This document shows, in pieces, positions 45,990-55,500 of a stretch of DNA of 64,000 nt. This stretch comes from Erysipelothrix tonsillarum DSM 14972 (GTDB lineage: Bacteria; Bacillota_I; Bacilli_A; Erysipelotrichales; Erysipelotrichaceae). The stretch lies in contig NZ_KB892377.1 in the NCBI RefSeq assembly GCF_000373785.1, positions 363,617 to 427,616 on the forward strand. The letters are read 5' to 3'. The translations under genes and the position numbers were made by a program. Numbering within the stretch: position 1 is the first letter of the stretch; each line of letters begins with the position of its first letter. A model generated the notes under the pieces. It had not been told where the DNA came from. It ran no database searches and saw only the letters and a program-made list of their open reading frames with translations.

Positions 45990-47288
45990 ATGTCAGAGAA
46001 AAAACAACTTAAGTTTTACGGGATTCAATGGCCAATCATGCTAGCAATCCTTGCAGTCGGAATACTTGGAATCTTTACAGAAACCTTTGGAACCGATATG
46101 CCTGCAACACTATTAATTATGTTTACAATCGGTATTCCACTTTATGAAATTGGAAATCGTATTCCAATTTGGAATAAATATGTTGGGGGAGGAATTGTGC
46201 TTGCGTTCTTAGGAACATCAGCACTTGTATATTTCAACATTCTTCCTGAAATTTATGTTGAGTCAATTGGAAACTTTACTGAAAAAGTAAACTTCCTTAA
46301 TCTCTTTATTATTGTATTGATTACAGGGAGTGTTTTATCCCTTGATCGTAAGGTTCTACTAAAAAGTTTTGTAGGATACATTCCTGCAATTCTAGGTGGA
46401 TTATTAGGAGCATTCTTGCTTGCTTCACTTGTGGGTCTCTTCTTCGGAAAAGCACCTCAAGATATTATCTTAAACTATGTACTACCTGTTATGGGTGGCG
46501 GTAATGGTGGTGGAGCGGTTCCACTATCACAAATGTATGCGGATGTTACAGGTCTTCCTAGTGAAAACTACTACCAATTCGCAATCATCATTCTTACAGT
46601 TGCAAATATCTTTGCAATCATGATGGCATCATTACTTGACCGTCTTGGTGAATTACGTCCAAACTTAACTGGAAATAAGAGCACAATCTTACGTAATGAA
46701 TCTGAAGAACTCGTTAAAGAAGATGAAAAATATGATCCAACACTTCAAGATGTTGCTGCTGGACTTGTTCTTGGACTTGCATGTTTTGGATTTGGATTCT
46801 TAATGAGTAAATTAATCTTACCAAGTATCTTTGGTGTTAAAATTCATAACCTTGCATACATGATCATCTTTGTAGTTATCTTAGCTGCTACAGGTGTTGT
46901 ACCTAAAAATATTCGTGAAGGTGCGAAACGATTACAAACATTCTTCTCTAAATACCTTGTTCTTATTATCATGGTTGGAGTTGGAGTTGATTTAGACCTT
47001 GGTGAACTTGCTGCTGCATTATCATTCAGCAACGTAATTCTTGCACTTGCAATTGTTGTAGGAGCTACACTTGGTTCCGCAATCGTTGGTTGGTTTGTAG
47101 GGTTCTACCCAATTGATGCAGCGATTACAGCTGGACTATGTATGGCAAACCGTGGTGGTTCTGGTGACCTTGCAGTGCTGGGTGCTGGAGACCGTATGGG
47201 GCTTATGGCCTATGCGCAATTATCATCACGACTTGGTGGTGCAATTGTTCTAATAATTGGATCCATATTATTCTCAATATTTATGTAA
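45990..47288 (+). CDS. citS: 2-hydroxycarboxylate transporter (CitS/CitP family)
   Basis: A 432-residue membrane transporter with about 11 hydrophobic segments. The two family-defining re-entrant loop motifs are visible: PVMGGGNGGGAVPLS near 164-178 and NRGGSGDLAVLG near 389-400. 2HCT proteins import citrate or malate with Na+ or H+, or exchange citrate for product. Position between the lyase and a Na+-pumping oxaloacetate decarboxylase supports Na+-coupled citrate uptake, but malate cannot be excluded. Confidence 0.9.
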   Translation: MSEKKQLKFYGIQWPIMLAILAVGILGIFTETFGTDMPATLLIMFTIGIPLYEIGNRIPIWNKYVGGGIVLAFLGTSALVYFNILPEIYVESIGNFTEKVNFLNLFIIVLITGSVLSLDRKVLLKSFVGYIPAILGGLLGAFLLASLVGLFFGKAPQDIILNYVLPVMGGGNGGGAVPLSQMYADVTGLPSENYYQFAIIILTVANIFAIMMASLLDRLGELRPNLTGNKSTILRNESEELVKEDEKYDPTLQDVAAGLVLGLACFGFGFLMSKLILPSIFGVKIHNLAYMIIFVVILAATGVVPKNIREGAKRLQTFFSKYLVLIIMVGVGVDLDLGELAAALSFSNVILALAIVVGATLGSAIVGWFVGFYPIDAAITAGLCMANRGGSGDLAVLGAGDRMGLMAYAQLSSRLGGAIVLIIGSILFSIFM

Positions 47289-47296
47289 TGTATGAA

Positions 47297-47332
47297 GGAA
47301 TGAGAGAGGCTTCAAAGTCTCTCTTTCATTCC
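47297..47332 (+). other. Hairpin between the transporter and oadA
   Basis: GGAATGAGAGAGG and a CTCTCTTTCATTCC arm form an imperfect stem with only three T after part of it. It is a weak terminator or a processing and stability element that would lower decarboxylase mRNA relative to the lyase. The operon probably reads through. Confidence 0.45.
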
Positions 47333-47360
47333 GTAATGCTATAGTTCAGAAAGGAGATCT

Positions 47361-48755
47361 ATGCAAACAATTAAAATTAATGATGTAACGGTGCGTGATG
47401 GAAATCAGTCGTTACTGGCAACCCGAATGGAACATGAAGATATTCTTAAAATTCTTGCTGAAATGGATCAAGTTGGTCTTAATGCGATTGAAGTATGGGG
47501 CGGTGCTACCTTTGATGGAGCGCTACGTTTTTTTAAGCGAAGCCCATGGCAGAATTTAAGAGATATGAAGAAGGTTGCACCGAACACACCATTTTCAATG
47601 TTATTAAGAGGTCAAAATATTGTTGGCTATCGTCACTATGATAATGATACGTTAGAACGTTTTATTCGTCTTAGTATCGAAAATGGTATCGATATTATTC
47701 GTGTTTTTGATGCCTTAAACGATATCGAAAATGTTAAAAATGCAATTCATTTTATTAAAAAACATGGCGGTCATTGCCAGGGGGCAATTTCGTATACTGT
47801 TAGTCCTGTTCATAATATTGATTATTATGTAACGTACTCGAAACAACTTGTTGATGCAGGTGCGGATTCAATTTGCATTAAGGACATGGCAGGTATTTTA
47901 TTACCGGATGTTGCTTATGAACTCGTAAAACGTCTAAAAGATGAACTCGATGTTCCTATTAACCTTCATTCACATGCGACTACAGGTCTTTCAAACCTTG
48001 TCTTTGAACAAGCAATGCGTGCAGGTGTCGATATTGTCGATGGCTGTATTTCTCCATTTTCAAATGGAACATCCCATATCGCGCTTGAAACATTGTTGGA
48101 AACAGCACATGTTTGCGATCGCGAAACAACCATTACACATCAAGCCTTACAAGGCGCATACGAAGAAGCGAATCAACTTGCTACGAAATATATTGCAAGT
48201 GGACAGTATCCAACCAAAGCGTTGATTATTAACCCGAATATATTAACCTATCAAGTACCGGGTGGTATGCTCAGTAATTTAATGAGTCAATTAAAGGACC
48301 AAGGGGCTTCAGATCGTTATGAAGAAGTTCTAAGAGAAATTCCAAATGTTCGAAAAGATTTAGGATATCCTCCTTTAGTGACACCACTATCACAAATGGT
48401 CGGCACACAGGCCGTATTAAATGTTTTAACCGGGTCACGATATAAAATGGTTCCAAAGGAAATTAAAGATTATGCAATGGGTCTTTATGGCACCTTCCCT
48501 GGAGCAGTAAATCAAGAGGTTATTGATTTAATCTTAAAAGATGAAAAACGTATTGAAAAACAGCCTGTAGAGGCAATGCCAAGTGTTTATGAAGATCAAA
48601 AACGCGAACTTGAAGAAAAAATAGGTCGTGAGGCACTTGAAGAAGAGGTGTTGTCTTACATTCTCTTCCCACAACACGCTATTTTAGAAGAAGAAAAAGA
48701 ATCAGAACGTCCTGAATATATTGAATTCAAGATGTTTGATGCAGGAGTACAATAA
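47361..48755 (+). CDS. oadA: Oxaloacetate decarboxylase carboxyltransferase subunit OadA (no biotin domain)
   Basis: A 464-residue carboxyltransferase that moves CO2 from oxaloacetate to protein-bound biotin, giving pyruvate. It has VRDGNQSLLATRM (about 11-23), the CIKDMAG Lys motif (near 172-178) and the metal-binding HSHATTGL (near 203-210). The biotin-carrying C-terminal domain of Klebsiella-type OadA is absent; it is a separate protein at 49044. The start has AAGGAG upstream. Its stop shares a base with oadG. Confidence 0.93.
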   Translation: MQTIKINDVTVRDGNQSLLATRMEHEDILKILAEMDQVGLNAIEVWGGATFDGALRFFKRSPWQNLRDMKKVAPNTPFSMLLRGQNIVGYRHYDNDTLERFIRLSIENGIDIIRVFDALNDIENVKNAIHFIKKHGGHCQGAISYTVSPVHNIDYYVTYSKQLVDAGADSICIKDMAGILLPDVAYELVKRLKDELDVPINLHSHATTGLSNLVFEQAMRAGVDIVDGCISPFSNGTSHIALETLLETAHVCDRETTITHQALQGAYEEANQLATKYIASGQYPTKALIINPNILTYQVPGGMLSNLMSQLKDQGASDRYEEVLREIPNVRKDLGYPPLVTPLSQMVGTQAVLNVLTGSRYKMVPKEIKDYAMGLYGTFPGAVNQEVIDLILKDEKRIEKQPVEAMPSVYEDQKRELEEKIGREALEEEVLSYILFPQHAILEEEKESERPEYIEFKMFDAGVQ

Positions 48756-49030
48756 TGAACACAACATTTACATTTTTTGATGGGTTGACCGTTAGTTTAT
48801 TTTCAATGCTTGTTGTATTTGTCATTCTGCTTCTCTTAGCATGTGTTCTTCAAATTTTTACAAAAGTATTAAATAAATTTGAAACACCTGAAGCACGTGT
48901 TGAACCGTCAGAAAGCATCGTTGACAATGATGAAGAAGAAAGACTGGTAGCGAAACTTGTAGTAAGTTGTTTAGCACAAAGCAATGAAGGTCAAAATATT
49001 CGTATTAAATCAATTAAGAGAGTTAGATAG
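48755..49030 (+). CDS. oadG: Oxaloacetate decarboxylase gamma subunit OadG
   Basis: A 91-residue small membrane subunit with one transmembrane helix (about 14-38, SLFSMLVVFVILLLLACVL) and an acidic hydrophilic tail. Gamma subunits hold the alpha and beta subunits together. Identification relies on size, topology and position between oadA and the biotin carrier, since sequence similarity in this family is low. Confidence 0.8.
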   Translation: MNTTFTFFDGLTVSLFSMLVVFVILLLLACVLQIFTKVLNKFETPEARVEPSESIVDNDEEERLVAKLVVSCLAQSNEGQNIRIKSIKRVR

Positions 49031-49043
49031 AAGGGAGATATGA

Positions 49044-49373
49044 ATGGAAAAATATAAAGTATCTGTGGATGGTAAAGTATATGAGGTTGAAATTGAAAAA
49101 GTAGGCGATTTTGAACCCACACCATCACAAGCAAAACCCGTATCAAACAATGGTTCTGGTGCTGCTTTAAAAGCGCCGATTCAAGGATCCGTATTAAGTG
49201 TTCTTGTAAAACCAGGTCAGACAGTTTCAAAAGGTCAAGCAGTGATGGTTATTGAAGCAATGAAACTGGAAAATGAAATTGTTGCAGACCAAGATGGTGT
49301 GATTGATCAAGTACTTGTTACAGAAAAACAAGTAGTTGATAATGGTCAAGACTTGTTGACCTTTCGAGGTTAA
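49044..49373 (+). CDS. Biotin carrier protein of oxaloacetate decarboxylase
   Basis: A 109-residue carrier. A short N-terminal beta segment and a Pro/Ser-rich linker (about 22-42) precede a biotinyl domain with the attachment Lys K74 in EAMKLENEI. It shuttles the carboxyl group from OadA to OadB and is the expected substrate of BirA encoded in the same island. The ribosome site is AAGGGAG. Confidence 0.93.
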   Translation: MEKYKVSVDGKVYEVEIEKVGDFEPTPSQAKPVSNNGSGAALKAPIQGSVLSVLVKPGQTVSKGQAVMVIEAMKLENEIVADQDGVIDQVLVTEKQVVDNGQDLLTFRG

Positions 49374-49376
49374 GAT

Positions 49377-50489
49377 ATGTTAAACATATTATTTGACTTC
49401 TTAAATCAAACGGGATTTGCTGCCATGACCTTGGGGCAATTCATTATGATTTTAATTGCTTGTACACTTTTGTATCTTGCAATAAAAAAAGGGTATGAGC
49501 CTTATTTATTAATTCCAATTGCATTTGGTATGTTGCTTGCGAACTTGCCATTATCGGGTGTAATGGAAGAAGGTGGAGTTTTAAATTTACTTTATCAAGG
49601 GGTTCACCTTGGTTTGTTTCCACCACTTATTTTTATGGGGGTTGGTGCGGCAACGGATTTCGGTCCTTTGCTCTCAAATCCTAAAAGTCTTATATTAGGA
49701 GCTGCGGCTCAATTTGGTATCTTCTTTGCGTTTTTGGGTGCGATTGCACTTGGATTTAACGTTATGGAAGCATCAAGTATTGGGATTATTGGAGGTGCTG
49801 ATGGACCAACAGCACTTTACCTTACGAGCCAACTTGCTCCTCATTTATTAGGTCCAATTGCTGTTGCTGCTTATTCTTACATGGCGCTTGTACCCGTCAT
49901 ACAACCGCCAATTATCCGCGCGTTAACAACGAAAGAAGAACGTGAAATTAAAATGGTTCAACTTCGAGAAGTTTCTAAAAAAGAGAAAATTCTTTTCCCC
50001 ATCGTTGTTACAATTTTAGTGTCATTAATTGTTCCAAGCGCTGCTCCACTTGTAGGGATGCTTATGTTTGGAAACTTAATCAAAGAAGTCGGTGTAGTAC
50101 CGAACTTAGTCGAAACTGCGAAAAATCCTCTGATGTATACAATCACGATTTTCTTAGGGATGACCGTTGGTGCTACAGCGAATGCTGAAACCTTCCTTAA
50201 TACACAAACCTTAGGGATTATTGCACTTGGACTTGTTGCGTTTGCTGTAGGTACAGCATCCGGAGTTATTGTTGCCAAGATCATGAATCTCTTTATTAAA
50301 AATAAAATTAACCCAATGATTGGTGCAGCAGGTGTATCTGCTGTTCCAATGGCTGCACGCGTTGTGCAAGTTGAAGGTCAAAAAGCGGATCCTTCAAACT
50401 TCCTTCTAATGCATGCAATGGGTCCAAACGTTGCCGGTGTGATTGGTTCTGCTGTTGCGGCAGGATTATTACTCACATTCTTTGGATAA
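49377..50489 (+). CDS. oadB: Oxaloacetate decarboxylase beta subunit OadB (Na+ pump)
   Basis: A 370-residue integral membrane subunit that decarboxylates carboxybiotin and pumps Na+ outwards. Conserved family stretches include [20 protein letters not shown] (about 82-101), the Na+-binding [20 protein letters not shown] near 138-157 and [16 protein letters not shown] near the C-terminus. About nine to eleven membrane segments are visible. It is the last gene of the operon. Confidence 0.94.
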   Translation: MLNILFDFLNQTGFAAMTLGQFIMILIACTLLYLAIKKGYEPYLLIPIAFGMLLANLPLSGVMEEGGVLNLLYQGVHLGLFPPLIFMGVGAATDFGPLLSNPKSLILGAAAQFGIFFAFLGAIALGFNVMEASSIGIIGGADGPTALYLTSQLAPHLLGPIAVAAYSYMALVPVIQPPIIRALTTKEEREIKMVQLREVSKKEKILFPIVVTILVSLIVPSAAPLVGMLMFGNLIKEVGVVPNLVETAKNPLMYTITIFLGMTVGATANAETFLNTQTLGIIALGLVAFAVGTASGVIVAKIMNLFIKNKINPMIGAAGVSAVPMAARVVQVEGQKADPSNFLLMHAMGPNVAGVIGSAVAAGLLLTFFG

Positions 50490-50519
50490 CGTATCCTATC
50501 ACGCTATTTATAATTGATG

Positions 50520-50572
50520 AAAAACCGTAAGGGATCACATATTGTGATTTGCTTACGGTTTTCTTTTTTTTA
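50520..50572 (+). terminator. Terminator of the citrate/oxaloacetate decarboxylase operon
   Basis: AAAACCGTAAG and CTTACGGTTTT flank a second inner palindrome (ATCACATATTGTGAT), followed by a T-rich tract. Confidence 0.85.
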
Positions 50573-50732
50573 TCTCTAATACCCGTGATTTTATAATATT
50601 TAATGTACAGAGCCTCTTTTGGTATTAAATATATTTTTTTAGTAAAGTGTGTTCGTGGGAACGCCTTAATGATGGGGTCGTTATCCGCGATTTTTGAGAG
50701 GTTAATCGTTATAATGGTGTTTGGGGTGATAG

Positions 50733-51410
50733 ATGATGGAATGGACTCGTGATAACGTTGTAACAAACCTAGCAGCGCATCATAATGCGTCTCGGCGAAA
50801 AACGCTGATGAAACAAGGTTCTGATTCTGATGCGGTAGGAGTACCGTTAGGAATTTTACGTAAACTTGCGCGTGAAATTGGGCGCAATCATGCTCTTGCA
50901 CTTGAACTGTGGGCAACTCAGATCGTCGATTACCAATTGCTTGCGGTAATGCTTTTTGATCCACAAAAAATGGATGTCAATATGACCATGAGTATGCTCG
51001 ATGGTATCGTAGTGATGACACTACAAGAAGACCTCATTTTCAAGTGTCTTGTTTTAATGCCAGAAAAGGATAAATTGATGCAGTGCTTAGCTTCAAAACC
51101 AGAGGATCATTTTGGCCGTGCACTTTGGACGTTTTATGTTGACCAAATCAAACATAAACAAGGGACAAATGATGAACTTCAAGCAATCTTAGAGGTTATC
51201 GATGCGAATTTATCAAGTGCGCAACCCTTAACACAATGGATGATGAATCGCGCTTTATGTGAGATTGGATTTGGATATGAGGTCTTTACCAAACAAGCTT
51301 ATGCGATCGGCACGAAGCATGGTGTATACAAAGAGATGACCGTTGCGAAGGGGTGTACATCGGCGTATGCACCACTTTGGATGGATGCTGTTTTAAAACG
51401 GAATGTGTAA
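50733..51410 (+). CDS. AlkD-like DNA alkylation repair protein
   Basis: A 225-residue all-helical protein of the AlkD/HEAT-repeat DNA glycosylase family, which removes bulky or cationic alkylated bases without base flipping. Family features include the VGVPLGILRKLAREIG segment (near 35-50), ALELWATQIVDYQLLAVML (near 56-74) and WMMNRALCEIGFG near 169-181. The start may be either of two adjacent ATGs (50733, 50736). It lies alone between the citrate operon and a CBS protein gene. Confidence 0.75.
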   Translation: MMEWTRDNVVTNLAAHHNASRRKTLMKQGSDSDAVGVPLGILRKLAREIGRNHALALELWATQIVDYQLLAVMLFDPQKMDVNMTMSMLDGIVVMTLQEDLIFKCLVLMPEKDKLMQCLASKPEDHFGRALWTFYVDQIKHKQGTNDELQAILEVIDANLSSAQPLTQWMMNRALCEIGFGYEVFTKQAYAIGTKHGVYKEMTVAKGCTSAYAPLWMDAVLKRNV

Positions 51411-51475
51411 TGTTATGTGATTTGAAGAGCGTTTGAATGGGGTATGGTAAAATAGGGGTGTTAAAGGATGGGACT

Positions 51476-51922
51476 ATGACAACTCAAAATAATATAAAAA
51501 ATTTAAAAGAAGCCCCTTTTACAAGTATTGCGTTTTTATTAAAACCAAAAGGGATGATTGGTTATATAACAAATACCGCGACAGTGCGTCAAGCACTCGA
51601 AAAAATGCGTTTTCACGGTTATACCGCCATGCCGGTAATTACCGAAGATGGTCAATTTTATGGCACGATTAATGAAGGTGACTTTCTATGGTATCTGTTG
51701 GATGAACACATTACAGATATGAAGGATGGTGAAGATGTACTTCTCAAAGACATCATGCGTCTTTCATGGAATCCTCCAGTTACTATTGATGTTGATTTAA
51801 ATTATGTGTTAGAACGTATTTTAGATCAAAACTTTGTCCCCGTAGTTGATGATCGTAATAAGTTTATGGGAATTATTACGCGTAAGTCAGTACTTATGTA
51901 CTATCAAGATGCACGCCGTTAA
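51476..51922 (+). CDS. CBS-domain protein
   Basis: A 148-residue cytoplasmic protein made of two CBS motifs (about 35-85 and 95-148). TVRQALEKMRFHGYTAMPVI and LNYVLERILDQNFVPVVDD are the typical repeats. Such pairs bind adenine nucleotides; CbpA/CbpB-type stand-alone proteins bind cyclic di-AMP. No effector domain is present. The start at 51476 follows TTAAAGGA; the upstream ATG at 51437 lacks a ribosome site. Confidence 0.8.
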   Translation: MTTQNNIKNLKEAPFTSIAFLLKPKGMIGYITNTATVRQALEKMRFHGYTAMPVITEDGQFYGTINEGDFLWYLLDEHITDMKDGEDVLLKDIMRLSWNPPVTIDVDLNYVLERILDQNFVPVVDDRNKFMGIITRKSVLMYYQDARR

Positions 51923-51958
51923 GTTTTAACGAGTGATGTTTTAAAAGGATGTGAAATC

Positions 51959-52504
51959 ATGAAATATGAGGAATTAATTATACAATTACAAGAACGTTTT
52001 GAAATGAATGAACACCGTCACCCTAATGTGTCATGGAACACCGTTCAGAATATCTTAGATCAAAATAAGAGTTTCTACGATTCATTGTTATGGATGGAAG
52101 AAACCGGTGGTGAACCCGATTTATTTACACTTGACGATAAGACGTGGCTGTTTATGGATGCAGCTCCAGAAAGCCCTACAGGACGCCGCAGCCTGTGTTA
52201 TGACCAAGAAGCGTTAGAACAACGTAAGAAGAACAAACCGAGCGGTAGCGCGGTTAAAACAGCGCACGAAGCAGGTGTGGCTTTGTTGGATGAAGACCTT
52301 TACCGTATTTTACAATCTAACGATGCCGTTGACCAAAAAACATCGTCATGGCTGAAGACCCCATTATCGATACGGAATCAAGGGGGTGCACTGTTTGGTG
52401 ATTACCGATATGGAACGGTATTCATTTATCATAATGGTGCAGATTCTTACTATGCAGCGCGTGGCTTTCGAACATTTCTGAAAATAAGTTCAAGCAGATC
52501 GTAA
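51959..52504 (+). CDS. DUF4256-like protein of unknown function
   Basis: A 181-residue soluble protein with no signal peptide or membrane segment. It shows WMEETGGEPDLFTLD, FMDAAPESPTGRRSLCYD, GVALLDEDLYRILQ and a C-terminal GGALFGDYRYGTVFIYHNGADSYYAARGFR-type region in pieces that recall DUF4256 (YjbR-like short enzymes are less likely). The family assignment is from memory of these motifs and the function is unknown. It follows the CBS gene by 36 bases with an AAAGGATG ribosome site. Confidence 0.65.
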   Translation: MKYEELIIQLQERFEMNEHRHPNVSWNTVQNILDQNKSFYDSLLWMEETGGEPDLFTLDDKTWLFMDAAPESPTGRRSLCYDQEALEQRKKNKPSGSAVKTAHEAGVALLDEDLYRILQSNDAVDQKTSSWLKTPLSIRNQGGALFGDYRYGTVFIYHNGADSYYAARGFRTFLKISSSRS

Positions 52505-52519
52505 ATGATCTGCTTTTTT
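52493..52519 (+). terminator. Terminator after the DUF4256-like gene
   Basis: AGCAGATC and GATCTGCT flank GTAAAT, followed by T6. The stem includes the last codons of the gene. Confidence 0.85.
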
Positions 52520-52542
52520 AGTGTGTTTCTGTTAAATATTAA

Positions 52543-52571
52543 TTGACAACAAAACCGGTTTACCTTATAAT
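52543..52571 (+). promoter_or_regulatory. Consensus promoter of the PL8 lyase gene
   Basis: TTGACA (52543-52548) and TATAAT (52566-52571) are both perfect and exactly 17 bases apart. The leader is only about 20 bases. This is the strongest promoter seen in the window. Confidence 0.75.
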
Positions 52572-52599
52572 CACGTTGGAAAAGAAAGAGGTTACATGT

Positions 52600-55500
52600 A
52601 TGAGAAAACTAGTTATGTTTTTACTCACTTTGCTTTTAACCGTTACGTTGTTTCCCACACAACAACGTATAGAAGCTTTAGATGCTGCGCAAACTACTGC
52701 AGCAGATGAGTACTTTGTTAATGCTGATTTTACGGCGACAGAAAATGTTGTGCCTTTAGATGCTACAAATCTTGATGCACACCAAGATATCGGATTTTGG
52801 GAAAACGATATCAAACCGAAAGGATGGATTTTTGAACGTTACCAAAAATCCCAATTACCTCGTGATCAATATCATGCCGTGTTAAATCAAGGTACGGTTA
52901 CGTTATCTTCAGACAGTCAATACAAGACGCCAATGTCGTTTTTAAAACCAGAGACACGGATTAAGGTGAAACCTAAGACGACGTATGTATTAAAAGGAAC
53001 TTATCAAACAGATTTCAAGATTGTGGCTAATGGTAAGCCTGCTTCCATCAGTTTAAGTCTTGATCAATATGATCAAGGAAAGGTAATTAAACCTGCGATT
53101 GAGTATGAATTACAAGAAGCTGCGACTTGGACTGATTTCGAGTATGAATTCCAATTGGATGCGGCGACGGAATTACTTCCAGTATTTAAATTTTCATACA
53201 TAAAAGGATCGTATGCAATTAAAAATCTTTCGTTGAAAGAAAAAGTTATTGCTGCCGATCTTCAACTGACGCAGTTGGATGTTGTCCAAGATGAAATGAC
53301 TCTTGCTCCTGGAAATGAACAGATTATCAACCCTGTTGTTGAACCATGGGATTATCCTCTTGATCGACTCGTATGGTCCTCTGAAAATGAGGCCGTTGCA
53401 AAAGTAGATCAAATGGGAAAGGTAATCGCACTTCAAGAAGGAAAAAGTATTATTACGATTCAAGATCCCCAAAGTGGATTGACTAAAAATGTGAATGTAA
53501 ATGTTCAAAAACCCAAAGATACCAATCTTTTCGCAGAGAACATTTTAGAAAATAGCAGTTTTGAGAAACTGGTAAAAGCTCCGAATAAAGGCAACACGAA
53601 TTCCGCAAATTGGCATCAGGATGTCGGTTTTTGGGATTCCGATTTAAAACCTGAAGCTTGGGTTTTTGAACGGTATAAAAATTCGAATGTCGAAGCTTCA
53701 CACTACAGTGCAGAGATGGTAAAGTCGGATGTTAAAGAGGGCTCTTATGCAGTAAAAATTAATCTAACCAGCAATGCGCAAAGCGCGTTAAGTTTTTTTA
53801 AACCCCAAAAACGATATGACGTAAAACCAAACACTGATTATGTATTTGAGGGATGGTTTAAGTCAGAAAATCTTGAGACTTTAAATCAAAAAAACGCACG
53901 GATTAATGTGCAAATTGATGGATATACTGCCAATAAATTCACACGTGCCATCCATACCGACATGCTTGAAGCATCAGATGAGTGGGTTCGTTTTAAAACG
54001 ACATTCACAACTGATGATCAAACAACCCAAATCTTACCCGTCATGAGAATGACAAATACAAAAGGGTCATACTTCCTCGATGATGTGATGATTTATGAAA
54101 AACCAATCAGTGCGACGGCAATTCATCTACAGACATCTACAATCGACCTTGCCCATCAACAACGCATTCTCTTGCCAGTGGTTACCGAACCGACGAGTGT
54201 TAATGCAAAAACATTAGATTGGTCATCGAGTGATGAAGATGTGGTTCAGGTGGAACAAGGGTCAATTGTAGGATTAAAACCGGGATTGGCAAAAATTCGC
54301 GTTGCATCTGCGTTTGATCCAAGTATCTACGATGAGATGACCGTTACGGTAATTCCTGAAACGTCATTACCGATTCAAGCGATTACTACCAAGACAGATC
54401 ATCTGAAATTAGATGAAAATCAAATGCAATATCTCGATTTTGAAATGACACCACGTCATGCAAATTATAAAGATTTAACATTTGTTTCATCTGATGATAC
54501 CGTACTTACAATCAATGACGAAGGATTGCTTGTACCTCATAACATGGGGAGTGCGACAATAACAATCCTATTTGGAAACACGACACTCAAAACCATGCGT
54601 GTTGATGTTGAAGCAACGCGAAAGAATGCGGATATGCAAGCGATGATTCAAGCATGGCAAAAGCGATATCTTGGGGACGATGCTATTTCAAGTCCTTTAA
54701 AAGATGAATATAAAGCTAAGCTCATTCGTGAGGGAGAATCTTTATATCAAAACATGAAAAAATCTAACGAATATCGTGAAGCACTTTGGGAGAATACCAG
54801 TGCTACGAAATCCTCAAATATGACAAAGCAATTCCGTAATCTTAAAGCCGTGATTCTTGCTTATCAAATGCCTGAATCATCCCTATATCAACGCAAAGAT
54901 GTATATGATGAAATCGTTGATGGAATGGATCAACTCTATAAGGTTTTCAGTTACAATGGCGATCAAATGGTATTCGAGGGGAACTGGTGGGATTATCAAA
55001 TTGGGAGTGCCAAAGCAATTACGGATAGTCTTATCTTACTCGCGGACTTTTTACCGAATGAACGTCTTCTCGAATTTGTGACGGTGGTGGAACATTATGT
55101 TCCCAATGCAGTCGACCAAATGAGTAAAAAAGGGGATATCGCGACCGGTGCTAACCGTACAGACTTAGCCATGAGTTTGTTGGGAACAGCCCTATTAAGT
55201 GAAGACGTTGCTAAGCTTGAACGCTTACAAGTGGATTTGTTGCCTCTATTTGAACTTGCATCATCTGAAGATGGAATTTATGCGGATGGATCAATGGTTC
55301 AGCATAAAACAATCCCTTATACCGGTGGTTATGGTTCTGTTTATCTTGAAGGTGTTTCAAGTCTTTTAACACTTCTACAACCGAGCCCATGGCGATTGGA
55401 TCCCTCTGCTTATGAAACCTTATTTCCTGTTCTAGAGCGTGGTTTTATCAGTATGCTTCATGAAGGGCAATTAATGGCAATGGTTCAAGGACGTGGTATG

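Noticed and set aside
50473-50964. Minus-strand frame of 163 codons after oadB
   Set aside because: It spans the operon terminator and is antisense to the start of the AlkD-like gene, with no recognisable motif.
52543-52599. TTG start for the PL8 lyase
   Set aside because: It coincides with the -35 box of a consensus promoter; the ATG at 52600 has a ribosome site and gives a normal signal peptide.
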